The translations under genes were made by a program, and so were the position numbers. The notes beneath the pieces are model-generated. The model was given only the letters and a program-made list of their open reading frames with translations, was not told the origin of the DNA and did not search any database. Shown in pieces: positions 1-9,175 of a stretch of 12,128 bases of DNA. The stretch's first letter is position 1. Each line of letters begins with the position of its first letter. Source of the DNA: Phoronis ovalis (Eukaryota; Phoronida; Phoronidae); the NCBI GenBank assembly GCA_028565635.1, contig JAOXYB010047525.1, positions 1-12,128 on the forward strand, read 5' to 3'.

Positions 1-1082
1 TATATATATTTATAGTGTTGTTGCTTTAAAGTTAAAAACCAAGAACTGCTAATCAGTGTCTTTAGCGATCAAACTTTGTTAACTCAATCTTATTAAGTTT
101 TTCCTGATTTATAAACATGAAAATTCATTTCTTTGCAAATTTCAAAAAAATTTTGGACATTATTTTACAGTTATATATACTGAAAGATTATTTGTGCAAA
201 GTTTTAACTGTGCAGGTTCAAATGTTAACTTTTATATAAATGTTAACTTCTATTTAACACGAAATTGCCTCAGCGCGGGTCACATGACCTACTTGCAGAA
301 AAAGAAATTTGTAAATTTAATAATTTCAGTTCAAATGTGCATACTTTTATTTATCTATCTTTATCTATTCCAAAATTTAATTTAAGGTATGAATTGAATT
401 TTACTCACTGACTTTTTTGTTTTGTTGCGATACTTTATTAAGTGTACTGCTGGACATCCACAAGTTGCTATAATTTGCATACAATAATATAAAATTGAAA
501 CATTTTACCACTTCTTTAGATGCGGCCGCAAATCTGAGTGTGATTTTACACATCTTTTTGTAGTTTCACATTGAAACTAATGTTGTGATAATTTATAGAA
601 ACGTATGTGAACTTCTGGTAATTTGTGCAAAATCTTAGAAGTTTATATTGTGCGGGAAATATGGGGATACTGAAACGCTTAATGTTAGCATTTGTCTAGT
701 AGCTGTTGAATCATTGTTTTAACGGACACATCTGCTTTAGACATAACTTGCAGTATTTGATATCTCTACAACGTTAAGCGTTTTGGTGATTAAACAATTA
801 GCACTCATGCATTGTTCCAGGTAATGAAGTTTATAATAATTTCTTTTAAACAGACGAACGAGGAAAACATGAATTAGTGTGATGAGTATTATTGCAATTT
901 GTAAATTGGAACAACCACAATATGTCTATAGAAAACTGTTTTTAAATGCTTCGTACCCGAATATAGAAAGAGCTTGTACACTGACTATATAATCAATATT
1001 TTACTAACTAATAAAATAAGCAAAACAGCTTTCATTGGCGCTCAATTTTGATTTACTGTACAAAAACATTCAAACGTAACTC
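1..1082. other. A/T-rich stretch with no gene
   Basis: I see no coding region, RNA gene or recognisable element here. The only frame of note (194-385, plus strand) opens with GTG rather than ATG and encodes a low-complexity, non-family-like peptide. Local oddities are a short TA run at the very start, an isolated GC-only palindrome TGCGGCCGCA at 531-540, and the inverted repeat at 673-783 listed separately. The stretch reads as intergenic or intronic DNA. Confidence 0.7.
673..783. repeat. 14-bp inverted repeat enclosing 83 bp
   Basis: AAACGCTTAATGTT (673-686) and AACGTTAAGCGTTT (770-783) are reverse complements at 13 of 14 positions. They enclose 83 bp with no open frame. The layout could be the ends of a tiny non-autonomous foldback or MITE-like element, but no clear target-site duplication flanks it. 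One such pair in 12 kb is not far from chance at this base composition. Confidence 0.35.
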
Positions 1083-1148
1083 TGTGACGATTCCCCGGGA
1101 GCGATACCTTATAGGTGACAAGGCATCTGACCGAGCTGCTCTATAATA
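1083..1148 (-). repeat. decayed tRNA-like sequence, possible SINE head
   Basis: Read on the minus strand, 1143-1131 gives TAGAGCAGCTCGG, close to a Pol III A box with one extra base. A potential anticodon-type stem follows: GCCTT at 1124-1120 pairs with AAGGT at 1110-1106 around a 9-nt loop. At 1099-1089 the sequence CCCGGGGAATC resembles a tRNA T-arm/B box (CCCGGG-TTC-GAATC) that has lost TTC. The order and spacing (about 44 nt from A box to B box) fit a tRNA-derived SINE head. The D-stem does not pair and there is no acceptor stem, so it is not a functional tRNA. The SINE body and tail, expected below position 1083, are not recognisable. Confidence 0.35.
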
Positions 1149-1494
1149 CAAATTAAAGTACATGTAGCTTGAAATTTTGTAAAGAAACGTTTATCAAATT
1201 GTTTTGTGACGCGAATGGCAAGTTTTAGTTTCGTTCGCGATTGTTGACTTTAAAAGACTTTTGCACGCAAAGTACCGACGACAGTGTTTATTGCCACTGC
1301 AAAGTAAAGCCCCGCGTATCCTACTATCTAAGTAGTCCAATAAGTACAAGTTTATTCAAGTTATCTGCAATTTTTATCTCATTTCCGTTGCAATCCAGAA
1401 CGTTTCTATATATATATATGTTTAGACATTATGAAATGTTACTAAATTTAACTATTTGTTACCTGGAAAATGTGCCATATTAGGTTTCAAAAGA
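1149..1494. other. no gene; short TA microsatellite
   Basis: The stretch holds a (TA)6.5 run at 1407-1419. An open frame at 1241-1483 begins at TTG, spans the microsatellite and has no family resemblance, so I do not call it a gene. Any older copy of the repeat array that starts at 1495 would lie here, but I could not align one convincingly. Confidence 0.6.
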
Positions 1495-2160
1495 GGTTAA
1501 AGAACTTGTTAATTTTGTAACACATCCTCTCTGTATAAATGTTAGCTTGTTGAAGTGCTGTTCTGTCGATTAAAGTTACAACTTAAAATATGTTTTTTTA
1601 TTCTAACACATTGTCTTTCCTGCTAGGTATCTGTTATTCTGTGAGAAATTTGTCATCGTACTAATGTAGTACGGGAATTTCATTTTTTTATAAGCAAAAA
1701 TACGAGTCTTTCCATTCCTGAAGGAATGTGTCAAGTTGGGTTAAAGTCCTTTGAAGTATTTTTGGTATAGCTGAATTTGTATAACACGCTTAGGAAATGT
1801 TACTCTGTTGTAAAGCTCTGATGCTACGACATAAGTTGTGTTTTTAGTGCTAACACATCGCTTTCCCTGCACTGCTAGGCTTCAGGATTGGCAATCTGCC
1901 AAGGGAAGGATATATATTTAGTATATATAACTACGGATTCGCATATCTCACTAGAATTCTCAGTTGAAGTCCCAGCTCCTGATAAAAATCCGCGTTAAAT
2001 AAAACTCTAAAAGATTATAAAGTCTGTTAAACAACGGATAAATATGTATCATATCACATTTAGGAAATGTATTTTATTGGTAGTTCTATATATATTCCTC
2101 TAATCATATTACAACTTAGTTCTTACATACTGCCTTTCCTGACTTGGTGAGGTTCTAGGA
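1495..2160 (+). repeat. three eroded tandem copies of a ~245-275 bp repeat
   Basis: Three blocks share the same ordered words with heavy divergence. Copy A is about 1495-1738, copy B about 1739-2024 and copy C about 2025-2160 (truncated). GGTTAAAG occurs at 1495 and 1739 (244 bp apart). A TTAGGAAATGT word is present in B and C, with a weaker match in A. TACAACTTA or a variant is found in each copy. CTTTCCTG or CTTTCCCTG occurs at 1615, 1861 and 2134 (246 and 273 bp apart), followed in A and B by TGCTAGG and in C by a looser match. Copy B carries a TTGGC/GCCAA hairpin (1888-1902). The constant order and near-constant period indicate old tandem duplication rather than coincidence. No coding potential or known satellite family is recognised. 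Boundaries are approximate. Confidence 0.6.
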
Positions 2161-3405
2161 ACAGGGTTTTGACACTTTGACAAGTGTATACGCCTACATG
2201 CATATGTATGCACTCATAAGCAGGACATTTATCACATGACAGGCCACTCCAGTATTTCAGTGATTGATGATGTTACCATCCTTATTGCATGTTATGATAA
2301 GATATCCTGAATACACGGATATCCCTACTTGTGTCCATATCGCACTATGTAATCAGATAATCTGCCATTAAAAGCATCTCAATTCGTGTAACGAACGGGC
2401 AACTGACATATTGCGATTACATTGTTGCATAACTGGGTAGAAAGTACAATTCTTGAAAATTTCTGTGGATATTATCCATTAAAAATAAATGACTCTGCTG
2501 TCCCTACCATAAATGCACCTCAATTTTCCCCGGTGGCATCACTCAGCAACGAAACTGGTACGCATGATTGTTGAAACACTGAAGCAGCCATGGAAAATGC
2601 CCGGAAGAAGGCATTTATTTTGAACAAAAAAAAACAGTCCTCGGATCATTTTGATATAAGGACTATAAAAAATAGCGTATAATTTCAAAGGAACATTAAC
2701 ATTTAACAATTGATTTAAAATACATTAAAAAGTTCACATGTCAAGAAAATGTTGTCCTCGCACAATTGCACTGTTTACAGTACAAAGAACAATTCCATTG
2801 TGTAATAGATCAATATTATTATAACTTCTCAGCATTTCGTCATAATAATAATAACAATAATATATATTTGTAACTTAAGGCCACCATCATACTATTATCA
2901 TTAGCATGCCTCATAAGGATGTCTTATTACCAGCTGTATTTACTTCCCTGTACCTATGAAAATTTAAAAAAGGGTGTGCTTTTACACTTAGGAGCTGTAA
3001 AATTCTGGAAATATCTTTACTTAGGATGTCATTTAAAGAATGTTGAACTGTCATGACTTCACCTTCTCCTTCTTTTGAGTGATGCCAAGGCGGGATGATG
3101 CATGGATAATTTTAGGATATATTGCAATTGCAGAGTTTGTAATATATTTCAAAGTAAACACAGACATTTTTTTACAAGCATCTTATCCATTCTTTTCACG
3201 TACATGTAGATAGAAAGATGCCTTTTTTTACTCTTTACAAATACTAATTTATTGACCATTTCCGAATTAGCTTGTTCCCTCGGTAAAGCATTTTCGATCC
3301 GCGCTGAATTACTGAAAGCAGGAAGCAGCATAAGTCTAAGTTATATATTCTGTTTAACTGTACAAAGTAACATTCATGTACTTGTGCATTAGATTAGTTG
3401 CATTT
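2161..3405. other. no gene; scattered small hairpins and A/T tracts
   Basis: No supported gene lies here. Small structures visible are GATATCC/GGATATC (2301-2307, 2317-2323), AAATGCC/GGCATTT with an 8-nt loop (2595-2616), an A9 tract (2625-2633) and an interrupted ATA/AAT microsatellite (2842-2860). An ATG-initiated 60-codon frame on the minus strand (3149-3331) is A/T-biased with no recognisable motif, and I treat it as chance. Just inside its start is a CTGCTTTCAG word that resembles a splice acceptor, but nothing else supports an exon. Confidence 0.6.
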
Positions 3406-3700
3406 AATAGTCTGTTTGTTAGATTTGTTAGTTTGTAAAATAGATTGACAATGTAGATTTTGGTTAGTTTGTGATTTAATTTTGTAGTGACCTGACAGAT
3501 GTAAGATTTTCTGTTCGTCCATAAATATTATTATTATTATTATTAATGAAGCTCGCATATCCCGGCGTCTCACATTGGTACAGAGGACATGGTTCGTTGA
3601 TTGAGGAGTTCCGGGTCTGTTGTTGTTAAATAGCAATTATGTAAATTAAGTGTTATGTTGTATTATAGCTCTATATCGTTACGTTCTAAATAAAATAAAT
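3406..3700 (+). mobile_element. possible retroelement scrap
   Basis: A T-rich stretch rich in TTTGTTAG words leads into an ATT microsatellite. It is followed by a GC-richer segment containing CACATTGGTACAGAGG (3571-3586). An LTR ending in CA followed by a TTGGT primer-binding-site start is the usual arrangement in many animal gypsy and BEL elements, so this could mark an LTR/internal boundary. About 100 bp further on is an AAAT-rich run (3688-3705) that could be a poly-A-like tail. No gag or pol frame follows, no second LTR is visible, and the adjoining bases do not clearly match a tRNA 3' end. It could equally be a different non-coding repeat. Confidence 0.2.
3527..3545 (+). repeat. (ATT)6 microsatellite
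   Basis: Uninterrupted ATT trinucleotide run of a little over six units, inside the possible retroelement scrap. It ends where the phase breaks at AATGAAG. Confidence 0.9.
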
Positions 3701-3717
3701 AAAAATATCGTTTTCGT

Positions 3718-3774
3718 GGTATTTACTAAATTTACCACCGGCACCAAGGAAATGTGGTAAATTAAAAAATTACC
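3718..3774. repeat. imperfect 21-bp inverted repeat (hairpin)
   Basis: Arms 3718-3738 and 3754-3774 are reverse complements at 17 of 21 positions. The ten bases next to the loop (AATTTACCAC / GTGGTAAATT) pair perfectly. The 15-nt loop (3739-3753) is GC-richer than the arms. It could be a small foldback element or an RNA hairpin if transcribed. It sits immediately beside the larger inverted-repeat cluster at 3793-3951. Confidence 0.6.
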
Positions 3775-3792
3775 TGGACAGAGCGAATGACT

Positions 3793-3951
3793 GAAACCAA
3801 TCGTTAAACACTAAAGTAAGCCCGGGCCCATATTTCAACACTAAAGCTTCGCCCTCGAATATTCCCCTTGGCTTACAATCAAAACACTAATACACTGAGA
3901 TGGTTCATTTATTAGAACTCGGGCACAAAATTGAACGTGTTCATTGGTTTC
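3793..3951. repeat. nested inverted repeats, possible foldback element
   Basis: Outer arms GAAACCAAT (3793-3801) and ATTGGTTTC (3943-3951) enclose inner arms GTAAGCC (3816-3822) and GGCTTAC (3870-3876). The centre includes a CCCGGGCCC run, a GC peak in otherwise A/T-rich DNA. The word ACACTAA recurs three times (near 3808, 3838 and 3884). Nested arms in the correct order suggest a degraded foldback or MITE-like insertion. The arms are short and the spacing between nested pairs is unequal, so this is tentative. Confidence 0.3.
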
Positions 3952-4784
3952 TTATGTTTCCGTCAGTGACATATATGTTCCGGTAATAAAGACATTCAAT
4001 GTATTTTTGATGCTGGCAAGGAATGAATATCCCAGAGGCTAACCCAGATACCCCTGAATGTTAGTTGGCGATTTGAAGACAAGATTGGGTATTCAGATTC
4101 AAGTACAGATAGAATGATGCAGTCTCGGAGGTACAGCTCCTCAAATCCACCCCCTACTTCATGTAGACCTGTTACCAAGGTTTCCACTAATAAATGAGTT
4201 ACTTAGCAATAACACTCATGGACCATTTACGGGATATTTATAACACGATTTTATTATAAAATTAATGTTTCCTTTCTCCTTATACTTACTAAATTTAAAT
4301 GTTAATGTATTAAAAATTATATGCATGTAGTCATACACACTGGTGCAAGGCCATTAAACATCCCCGAGGTAGCTAACTAGGCGACCACATTTCGGAAACA
4401 AGGAATTCAAAACATTTTTGAAAGGTTAAAAATAAATTTAACTGTTGCATAAAATTCATGTATAATTCAATTCTTGATTGAAAAGCTATAGATAATTTAA
4501 TAGTTGTTTAAAAAATGAATGTAAATTAATGGCTGTACAAAGCATTGAGATACATTCAAATATTTGAATTAATGTATTGTGTTATTACTTGACAAATTAT
4601 GACATTAACTTGCATGTATGTAGTATATTTGCCCATATAATGCCACGCTTCACCGTAGTGTTTGTTCAATTTTAAGGGCAGCTATATTATATGTTTTCAC
4701 AGGCTCCATTTTTTTAAAATTCACAGTTTTCAAATGTTAACAAAATGAAAGGGAAAACAATTTAGTAATAAAAATACAGTTAAA
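3952..4784. other. no supported gene
   Basis: The segment 4000-4190 is less A/T-rich than its surroundings and is open on the minus strand for 63 codons (3996-4187), starting at GTG. It has unusually ordinary amino-acid composition for this window, but no family, splice-site pair or flanking exon supports it. From 4188 on, the DNA returns to plain A/T-rich sequence with no structure I can name. Confidence 0.55.
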
Positions 4785-5176
4785 AGTTTTCTTACTAATG
4801 TCATATCAATGAAGCCAAGGTAACCTTTTTCTGAAATGAGGAATCTGAAACGCAATTATTATTAATGAAAATATTCAAGAAATTTATATTATTAGCTTGA
4901 ATTTATAATAAAATATGTTTCCTTATTTATATAAGAAAAACAAACTATTTTGTTAGTTTTCCTTACTGAAGTTACGGTACTGCCTGTCTTGTTCTTTATA
5001 GCGTAACACTATTCTCTAAGGTAACCGATTTTTTGATACGCGGAATTAGTGTGAAACCATCTTATAAGGACTTATTCAAGGTTTACAATACGACATTTTG
5101 TCTTATTAAAGGATGTAGCATTGTTGTACAAATAGTGTGTATCTCTAGGTAACGACTTTGTCAAAATGCGGAATTA
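4785..5176 (+). repeat. eroded repeat family with AGGTAAC-N14-GCGGAATTA core
   Basis: Three copies share an ordered set of words. Copy 1: AGTTTTCTTACT (4785), AAGGTAAC (4817), GGAAT (4840), TGAAAC (4846), ATTCAAG (4873). Copy 2: AGTTTTCCTTACT (4955), AAGGTAAC (5018), GCGGAATTA (5040), TGAAAC (5052), ATTCAAG (5074). Copy 3 keeps only the core: CTCTAGGTAAC (5143) and GCGGAATTA (5168). Exactly 14 bases separate AGGTAAC from GCGGAATTA in copies 2 and 3, and GGAAT is shifted by one base in copy 1. A fainter relative, AAGGTAAC followed by a T-run and GAATG, lies at 5725-5746. No coding potential is evident. The shared order argues for old duplication, although selection on a protein-binding core cannot be excluded. 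Confidence 0.5.
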
Positions 5177-7765
5177 AAAACATATTAATATCAATTTACT
5201 TTTAGGTATTCGAATTTTGAAAGTCGATATCTTATTTATCAGTAAGTTGATAAAAAAAATAGGTTCTAGTTTCTTGTATCGAAATAAACATGTCACTGAC
5301 ACTAATGTATTGTACAACTGCAAATGCTAAACTTTGTGTTTATACCAAAATGCTTTATACAAAGAAATGTTATTCTTTATTCGACATTTAGATTAACTAA
5401 AATAAACCTAACAGAGACAAAAGAGAAGTATGACATTTAAAAAAATATTTAAAGTGATATTAAGGCAGAAGATTATCCTCTATGACATTTTAAAATGCAT
5501 TAGTAGATATTAAAATGCATGTAGATTATTATTCCTCTTAAAAAAGTAAGTTGCTGAATTTAAATGAATTATTAATAATTTTGCTCGAAATCCGGCTATA
5601 CCTCTGGAATAGTTACTTTATAACAACAGAATCTACGTAATATGATAGATACTCTGTCAAAAAATATCCTGGAAGAACCTTTGATTTTTTAACCGGACAC
5701 GTCAATATTGTATTATTTATCTTCAAGGTAACAATTTTTATTGAATGTACGTCCAAGGTACAGTACAAAATTTATCACCCACTTTGCTAACTGTATAAAC
5801 ATGTTTAATGTATTCTTAATTGACTCATTATTGAGCCATTAAGATCCGTATTTGTCGCGCAGAGTGTATATGATAGCAATGTTGTAAGCGTGCGAATGTA
5901 CATTCATAACTTGTATATTGTTTAATGAGACTCGTAATAAGAACTTGCTTAAAATTAAGCAGAGACAAATTTTGTCGCATTAACAACTTTATAAACATGT
6001 ATACGTATATTAAAATTATATATTAATCTGTATTTTTGTTTCCCAATTGAAAATGCCTACGTAACAAGTCACAGCTTTATTTATTTAACATCATTTTACA
6101 ACATTTATCATTACACATTTTGTCTTCGAAATGCAGTGAGTTAATTTACATGACTGTATATGTATATTTGATGTGCAATGTAACATCCGGGCACCATGAT
6201 ACAAATCACAACTTACATGAACTATAAAGTACAAGTATAAATTGCAAGCATGAAAAAATAAAATTTAAAACTTTATTTGTCGGATAGCAATTTAGTCTAA
6301 CAATATAGTTCTAAATAATAATATAAAAATGTATGCTTGAGTGCTACTCATGCATGACGTTTCTGATATTTTAGTGATGATTGAGTGTAATGGATTGTAT
6401 CGTTATATGGGTAATTCGGTGCTCCTAGATTTCGAACACAGATACGATTGTACGTGTAAATTCACATGTGGTCCCGAGACCTACGTGCATTTTTGTACAA
6501 AAAAGCAGACAACCTTAATTACCGATCGTAAATATTTGATTCGTTACATAATACTGCTGACCGACCCGTGTTAACGACTATTGCGAACTTAGGTTGATCC
6601 CGGGCTTGATTTTATTGCCGGCGCATCATTGTCCGAATTCAGATCCTGAATGTTAATTTATAAAAAAAAAAATTAAACTTATTTAGTGAGAACATGCAGC
6701 AAGTAAATATGGGCATTTTTAAAGTTTGAGTTTCTTCAGAAGAATATGCTCTGAAATACAATGATAAACTAACTACAAAGTTAACATGTAATTACGAATG
6801 ATTTAATCTACGTGAAGACACCAAAACGACGGAATATAATCAAATTACTCTGTTTCAAATAGTCTCACCGAGCATTAGCGGTCCTTGGGTTCAACTTTGG
6901 GGGCGACAATTTACGTGGCTATGGGTAAAATGCCTAGTAAAATGCAAATGCAGACGGGTGCGAAGCCAAGGCAATGTTAGCTATTTGCTTTCAGTAGTAG
7001 TCTTGTCTTGGTAAAGTTTCTGCAATGTTTGCGCAGCTATTACTCATTTCGGTATATTTTTGCCATATCTGATTTCTTTTCATCTATAGTATATTTTACG
7101 GGATATTTACCTAGTAAAATAACTCGTACCGCAGCTCAAAGAACACCCCCGCAGACTATAAATAAATAAATCATAAAAGCAAAAATGCCTGTAGCTAAAA
7201 TATCAAGGTTAAAACATTCCGGAGGAGTGAGTGCTTATACAATACTCGAATAATGGATTTAATAATATTTAACTTTAACATCCTTAGCAACAACAAAGAC
7301 TCGCTGCGGCGTACAATAAACATCAATGTATGTAATGTACAGAAAACCAATAATTAACTACCATGCATGTATTGAACCACTGTTAAATCTAAATGGGGCA
7401 CGCTACAACGCCTATCGGGATTACTATATATTTAATTAATAGCGAATGAATGCTCTAGTGCTTATACTGTATTAGTGTCTGGCTTATGATACACATCTAT
7501 CAGGCTAAGATGGATACGTTACTGAATGAGCTGCAAATAAATACTATAGTGATAACAAATAAACAAATAAGGAAGTAGGCCGGGCATGAACTACTAAAAC
7601 TTGTGTATTGTTACAAATGTAATATAATATATCCAGCATTATTTATCAATCACAAATTTTAGTCCATTATTCATCGTATACATTAACACGCAGGAGATCA
7701 TTTCTGGGCCAGTATCGGGGTCGGGACTATCTCAACAATTTAGAATCACCTCTTTACGATTAGTG
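5177..7765. other. long A/T-rich stretch with no gene
   Basis: I find no gene, RNA gene or element in this 2.6 kb. A plus-strand frame at 6350-6574 (first ATG at 6350; the frame is open from a GTG at 6341) encodes about 74 residues with six cysteines but no recognisable family, no signal peptide and no neighbouring exon. Minor items are an A11 tract (6662-6672), a TAAA run near 7157-7170, an ATTCAG/CTGAAT hairpin (6637-6651) and a GC-richer patch at 6870-6965 of unknown nature. Confidence 0.6.
5491..5529 (+). repeat. two-copy 20-bp imperfect tandem repeat
   Basis: TAAAATGCAT occurs at 5491-5500 and again exactly 20 bp later at 5511-5520. Each is followed by a GTAGAT word (TAGTAGAT, then GTAGAT after a 2-base deletion). 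This is a small slippage-type duplication in A/T-rich DNA. Confidence 0.7.
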
Positions 7766-7793
7766 CAACTAGTTTGTTTGTCCCAGCTAGTTG
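7766..7793. repeat. CAACTAG / CTAGTTG hairpin
   Basis: Perfect 7-bp arms (7766-7772 and 7787-7793) around a 14-nt loop, extendable by two G-T pairs. Arms this short occur by chance in A/T-rich DNA, and no function is implied. Confidence 0.5.
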
Positions 7794-8225
7794 TGACATT
7801 GCTACGGGCTTAAGTTGGACATTGGCAAAGGATATGAATTATCAAAAATGTTTAGATATAACATTTAAAACAACTTGTTTAATTTGCGCTTTTATAATAT
7901 GAGTTTTATAACTTGTGAAGGAAGGATTATAATTTATGGATTTAGCGAAGTTATAATGTCAATATAAAAGTTAAAACTTAATTGCTTGTTGAATATGACA
8001 ATTATTATCCGTAATAATATCATATCTCAGTAAGCCTGGGGATCCAAGCAGTGATAAAGAGAATATAATAATTTTATTAAAATTCAAACGGCGGATCAAG
8101 GATTTTCTTTAATCTTTAGTACATTGGATTTTGTTGTAAAAAAGACGTTTAACCAGCTGTAGAAAGTGTGATAAATACTAAATAAAAAATAAATAAATAC
8201 ATAAAAATCATCTAAATGTGGTTCA
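7794..8225. other. no gene; A-rich tract before the minisatellite
   Basis: There is no coding sequence here. An AAAT-rich tract (8170-8210) and a single CAGCTG E-box (8154-8159) precede the 29-bp minisatellite. The A-rich tract could be an old retroposon tail, but no body is recognisable upstream. Confidence 0.55.
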
Positions 8226-8346
8226 ACAGCTGCGGGGACCTCACCCTGAGACTCACAGCTGCGGGGACCTCACCCTGAGACTCACAGCTGCGGGGACCTC
8301 ACCCTGAGACTCACAGCTGCGGGGACCTCACCCTGAGACTCACAGC
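8226..8346 (+). repeat. 29-bp GC-rich minisatellite, 4.2 perfect copies
   Basis: Four identical 29-bp units (8226-8254, 8255-8283, 8284-8312, 8313-8341) are followed by the first five bases of a fifth. Each unit begins ACAGCTGCGGGGACC and ends CACCCTGAGACTC. Nineteen of the 29 bases are G or C, about twice the window average. Absence of any difference between units points to recent expansion or homogenisation, so copy number is probably variable between individuals. Each unit holds one CAGCTG E-box, one GGGG tract and a small CTCA-CCC-TGAG stem. The unit length is not a multiple of three, so it is unlikely to be coding. There are no spacers between units, so it is not a CRISPR array. Confidence 0.97.
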
Positions 8347-9132
8347 CATCATAGCCGAATGCATTCGATTGGTCTTACAATTATACACGATACATCTAGA
8401 AGCATAACTATTTATTTATATCATCATTCCGAAATAAATCGATCATTCCAGGTCCTTGCTCCCTGGGAAATTAAAAAGATATTTGATAATTAAACAGTGT
8501 AATGCCCGAGAAATTATATTCTTAACATATTGTTTACTATGATCAATTTAATCCAAATTACTCTTTCTGCATTTTTACTCAATTAACGATTAAAAAAATG
8601 AAAACAAAACCGCCAACAGTTCCATGCTCCGGTAAGAGCAGGGTGTATTAGCTAAGGGATAATAACTCACCGGGTAATTAAACACTTAATTAAAGATACA
8701 AAGACGACACATTCCTTATATATCTATATACACACTCAATCAATACAAAAATAAACAAATAAACATATACAATACTTAATTGTTGTCATATAATTTCAGG
8801 CATTCTTAAGCAATTCTTAAACACCTCATTATGACTGTTTTTGTATTTGTGTTTTGTTAATGAAGCTAAAATTAGTAACACCTTCGATATTTCTTAATAT
8901 AGATTATTATTAGCAATCATTAGATTACTTTGCCATCTCCTAACAATTAAGTTTGCATACTGTGTGTGAATGACTTGTTTCTACAGGCAAACCCTTAATA
9001 TAGGATTCATCAAACAGGCAAATAATCAAATCCTGTCTTTATAGAAATATTATTCTTTATAAATTCAAAAAAATGGGGAAAAAATAGAACCGTGAGTAAT
9101 TAAATTGACACTTTGACATTTCCAAACTTGTT
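8347..9132. other. no gene; A/T-rich
   Basis: No supported gene or element. A TGCTC/GAGCA hairpin lies near 8625-8640. The word ACAGGCAAA occurs twice, near 8983 and 9015. The rest is A/T-rich sequence without visible structure. Confidence 0.6.
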
Positions 9133-9175
9133 ATGCAGGAAGAAGTTTAATTGTCTGACCGTTAGGAATTCATTT
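9133..9175 (+). repeat. direct repeat, left copy (~43 bp)
   Basis: It begins ATGCAGGAAGAAG and ends with the 19-bp word GACCGTTAGGAATTCATTT (9157-9175). The same 19 bp recurs exactly near 9523, and the preceding 24 bp also align with substitutions and a one-base gap. The match stops abruptly on both sides. An exact 19-bp repeat is not expected by chance in 12 kb. With the right copy it could form the ends of a roughly 390-bp element, or simply be two insertions of one small dispersed repeat. Confidence 0.75.

Noticed and set aside
1241-1483. 80-codon plus-strand frame.
   Set aside because: It begins at TTG, runs through a TA microsatellite, and yields a low-complexity peptide without motifs.
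1820-1840. CTGATG word considered as part of a hammerhead ribozyme core.
   Set aside because: The conserved CTGATGA core and paired GAAA element are absent, and no stems fit.
3394-3636. 80-codon minus-strand frame.
   Set aside because: It has no ATG start, contains a poly-isoleucine run produced by the ATT microsatellite, and overlaps the possible retroelement scrap.
6350-6574. Plus-strand frame of about 74 residues with six cysteines, considered as a small secreted or Cys-rich peptide.
   Set aside because: It has no signal peptide, no recognisable cysteine spacing and no family resemblance. Frames of 75-80 codons are expected a few times per window at this base composition.
6870-6965. GC-richer patch with GGGTTCAA considered as a SINE B box.
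   Set aside because: There is no A box at the proper spacing, and the bases after GGGTTCAA do not form a T-arm.
8226-8346. CRISPR-like repeat of 29 bp, a typical CRISPR repeat length.
   Set aside because: Units abut directly with no spacers, there are no cas genes, and the surrounding DNA looks eukaryotic.
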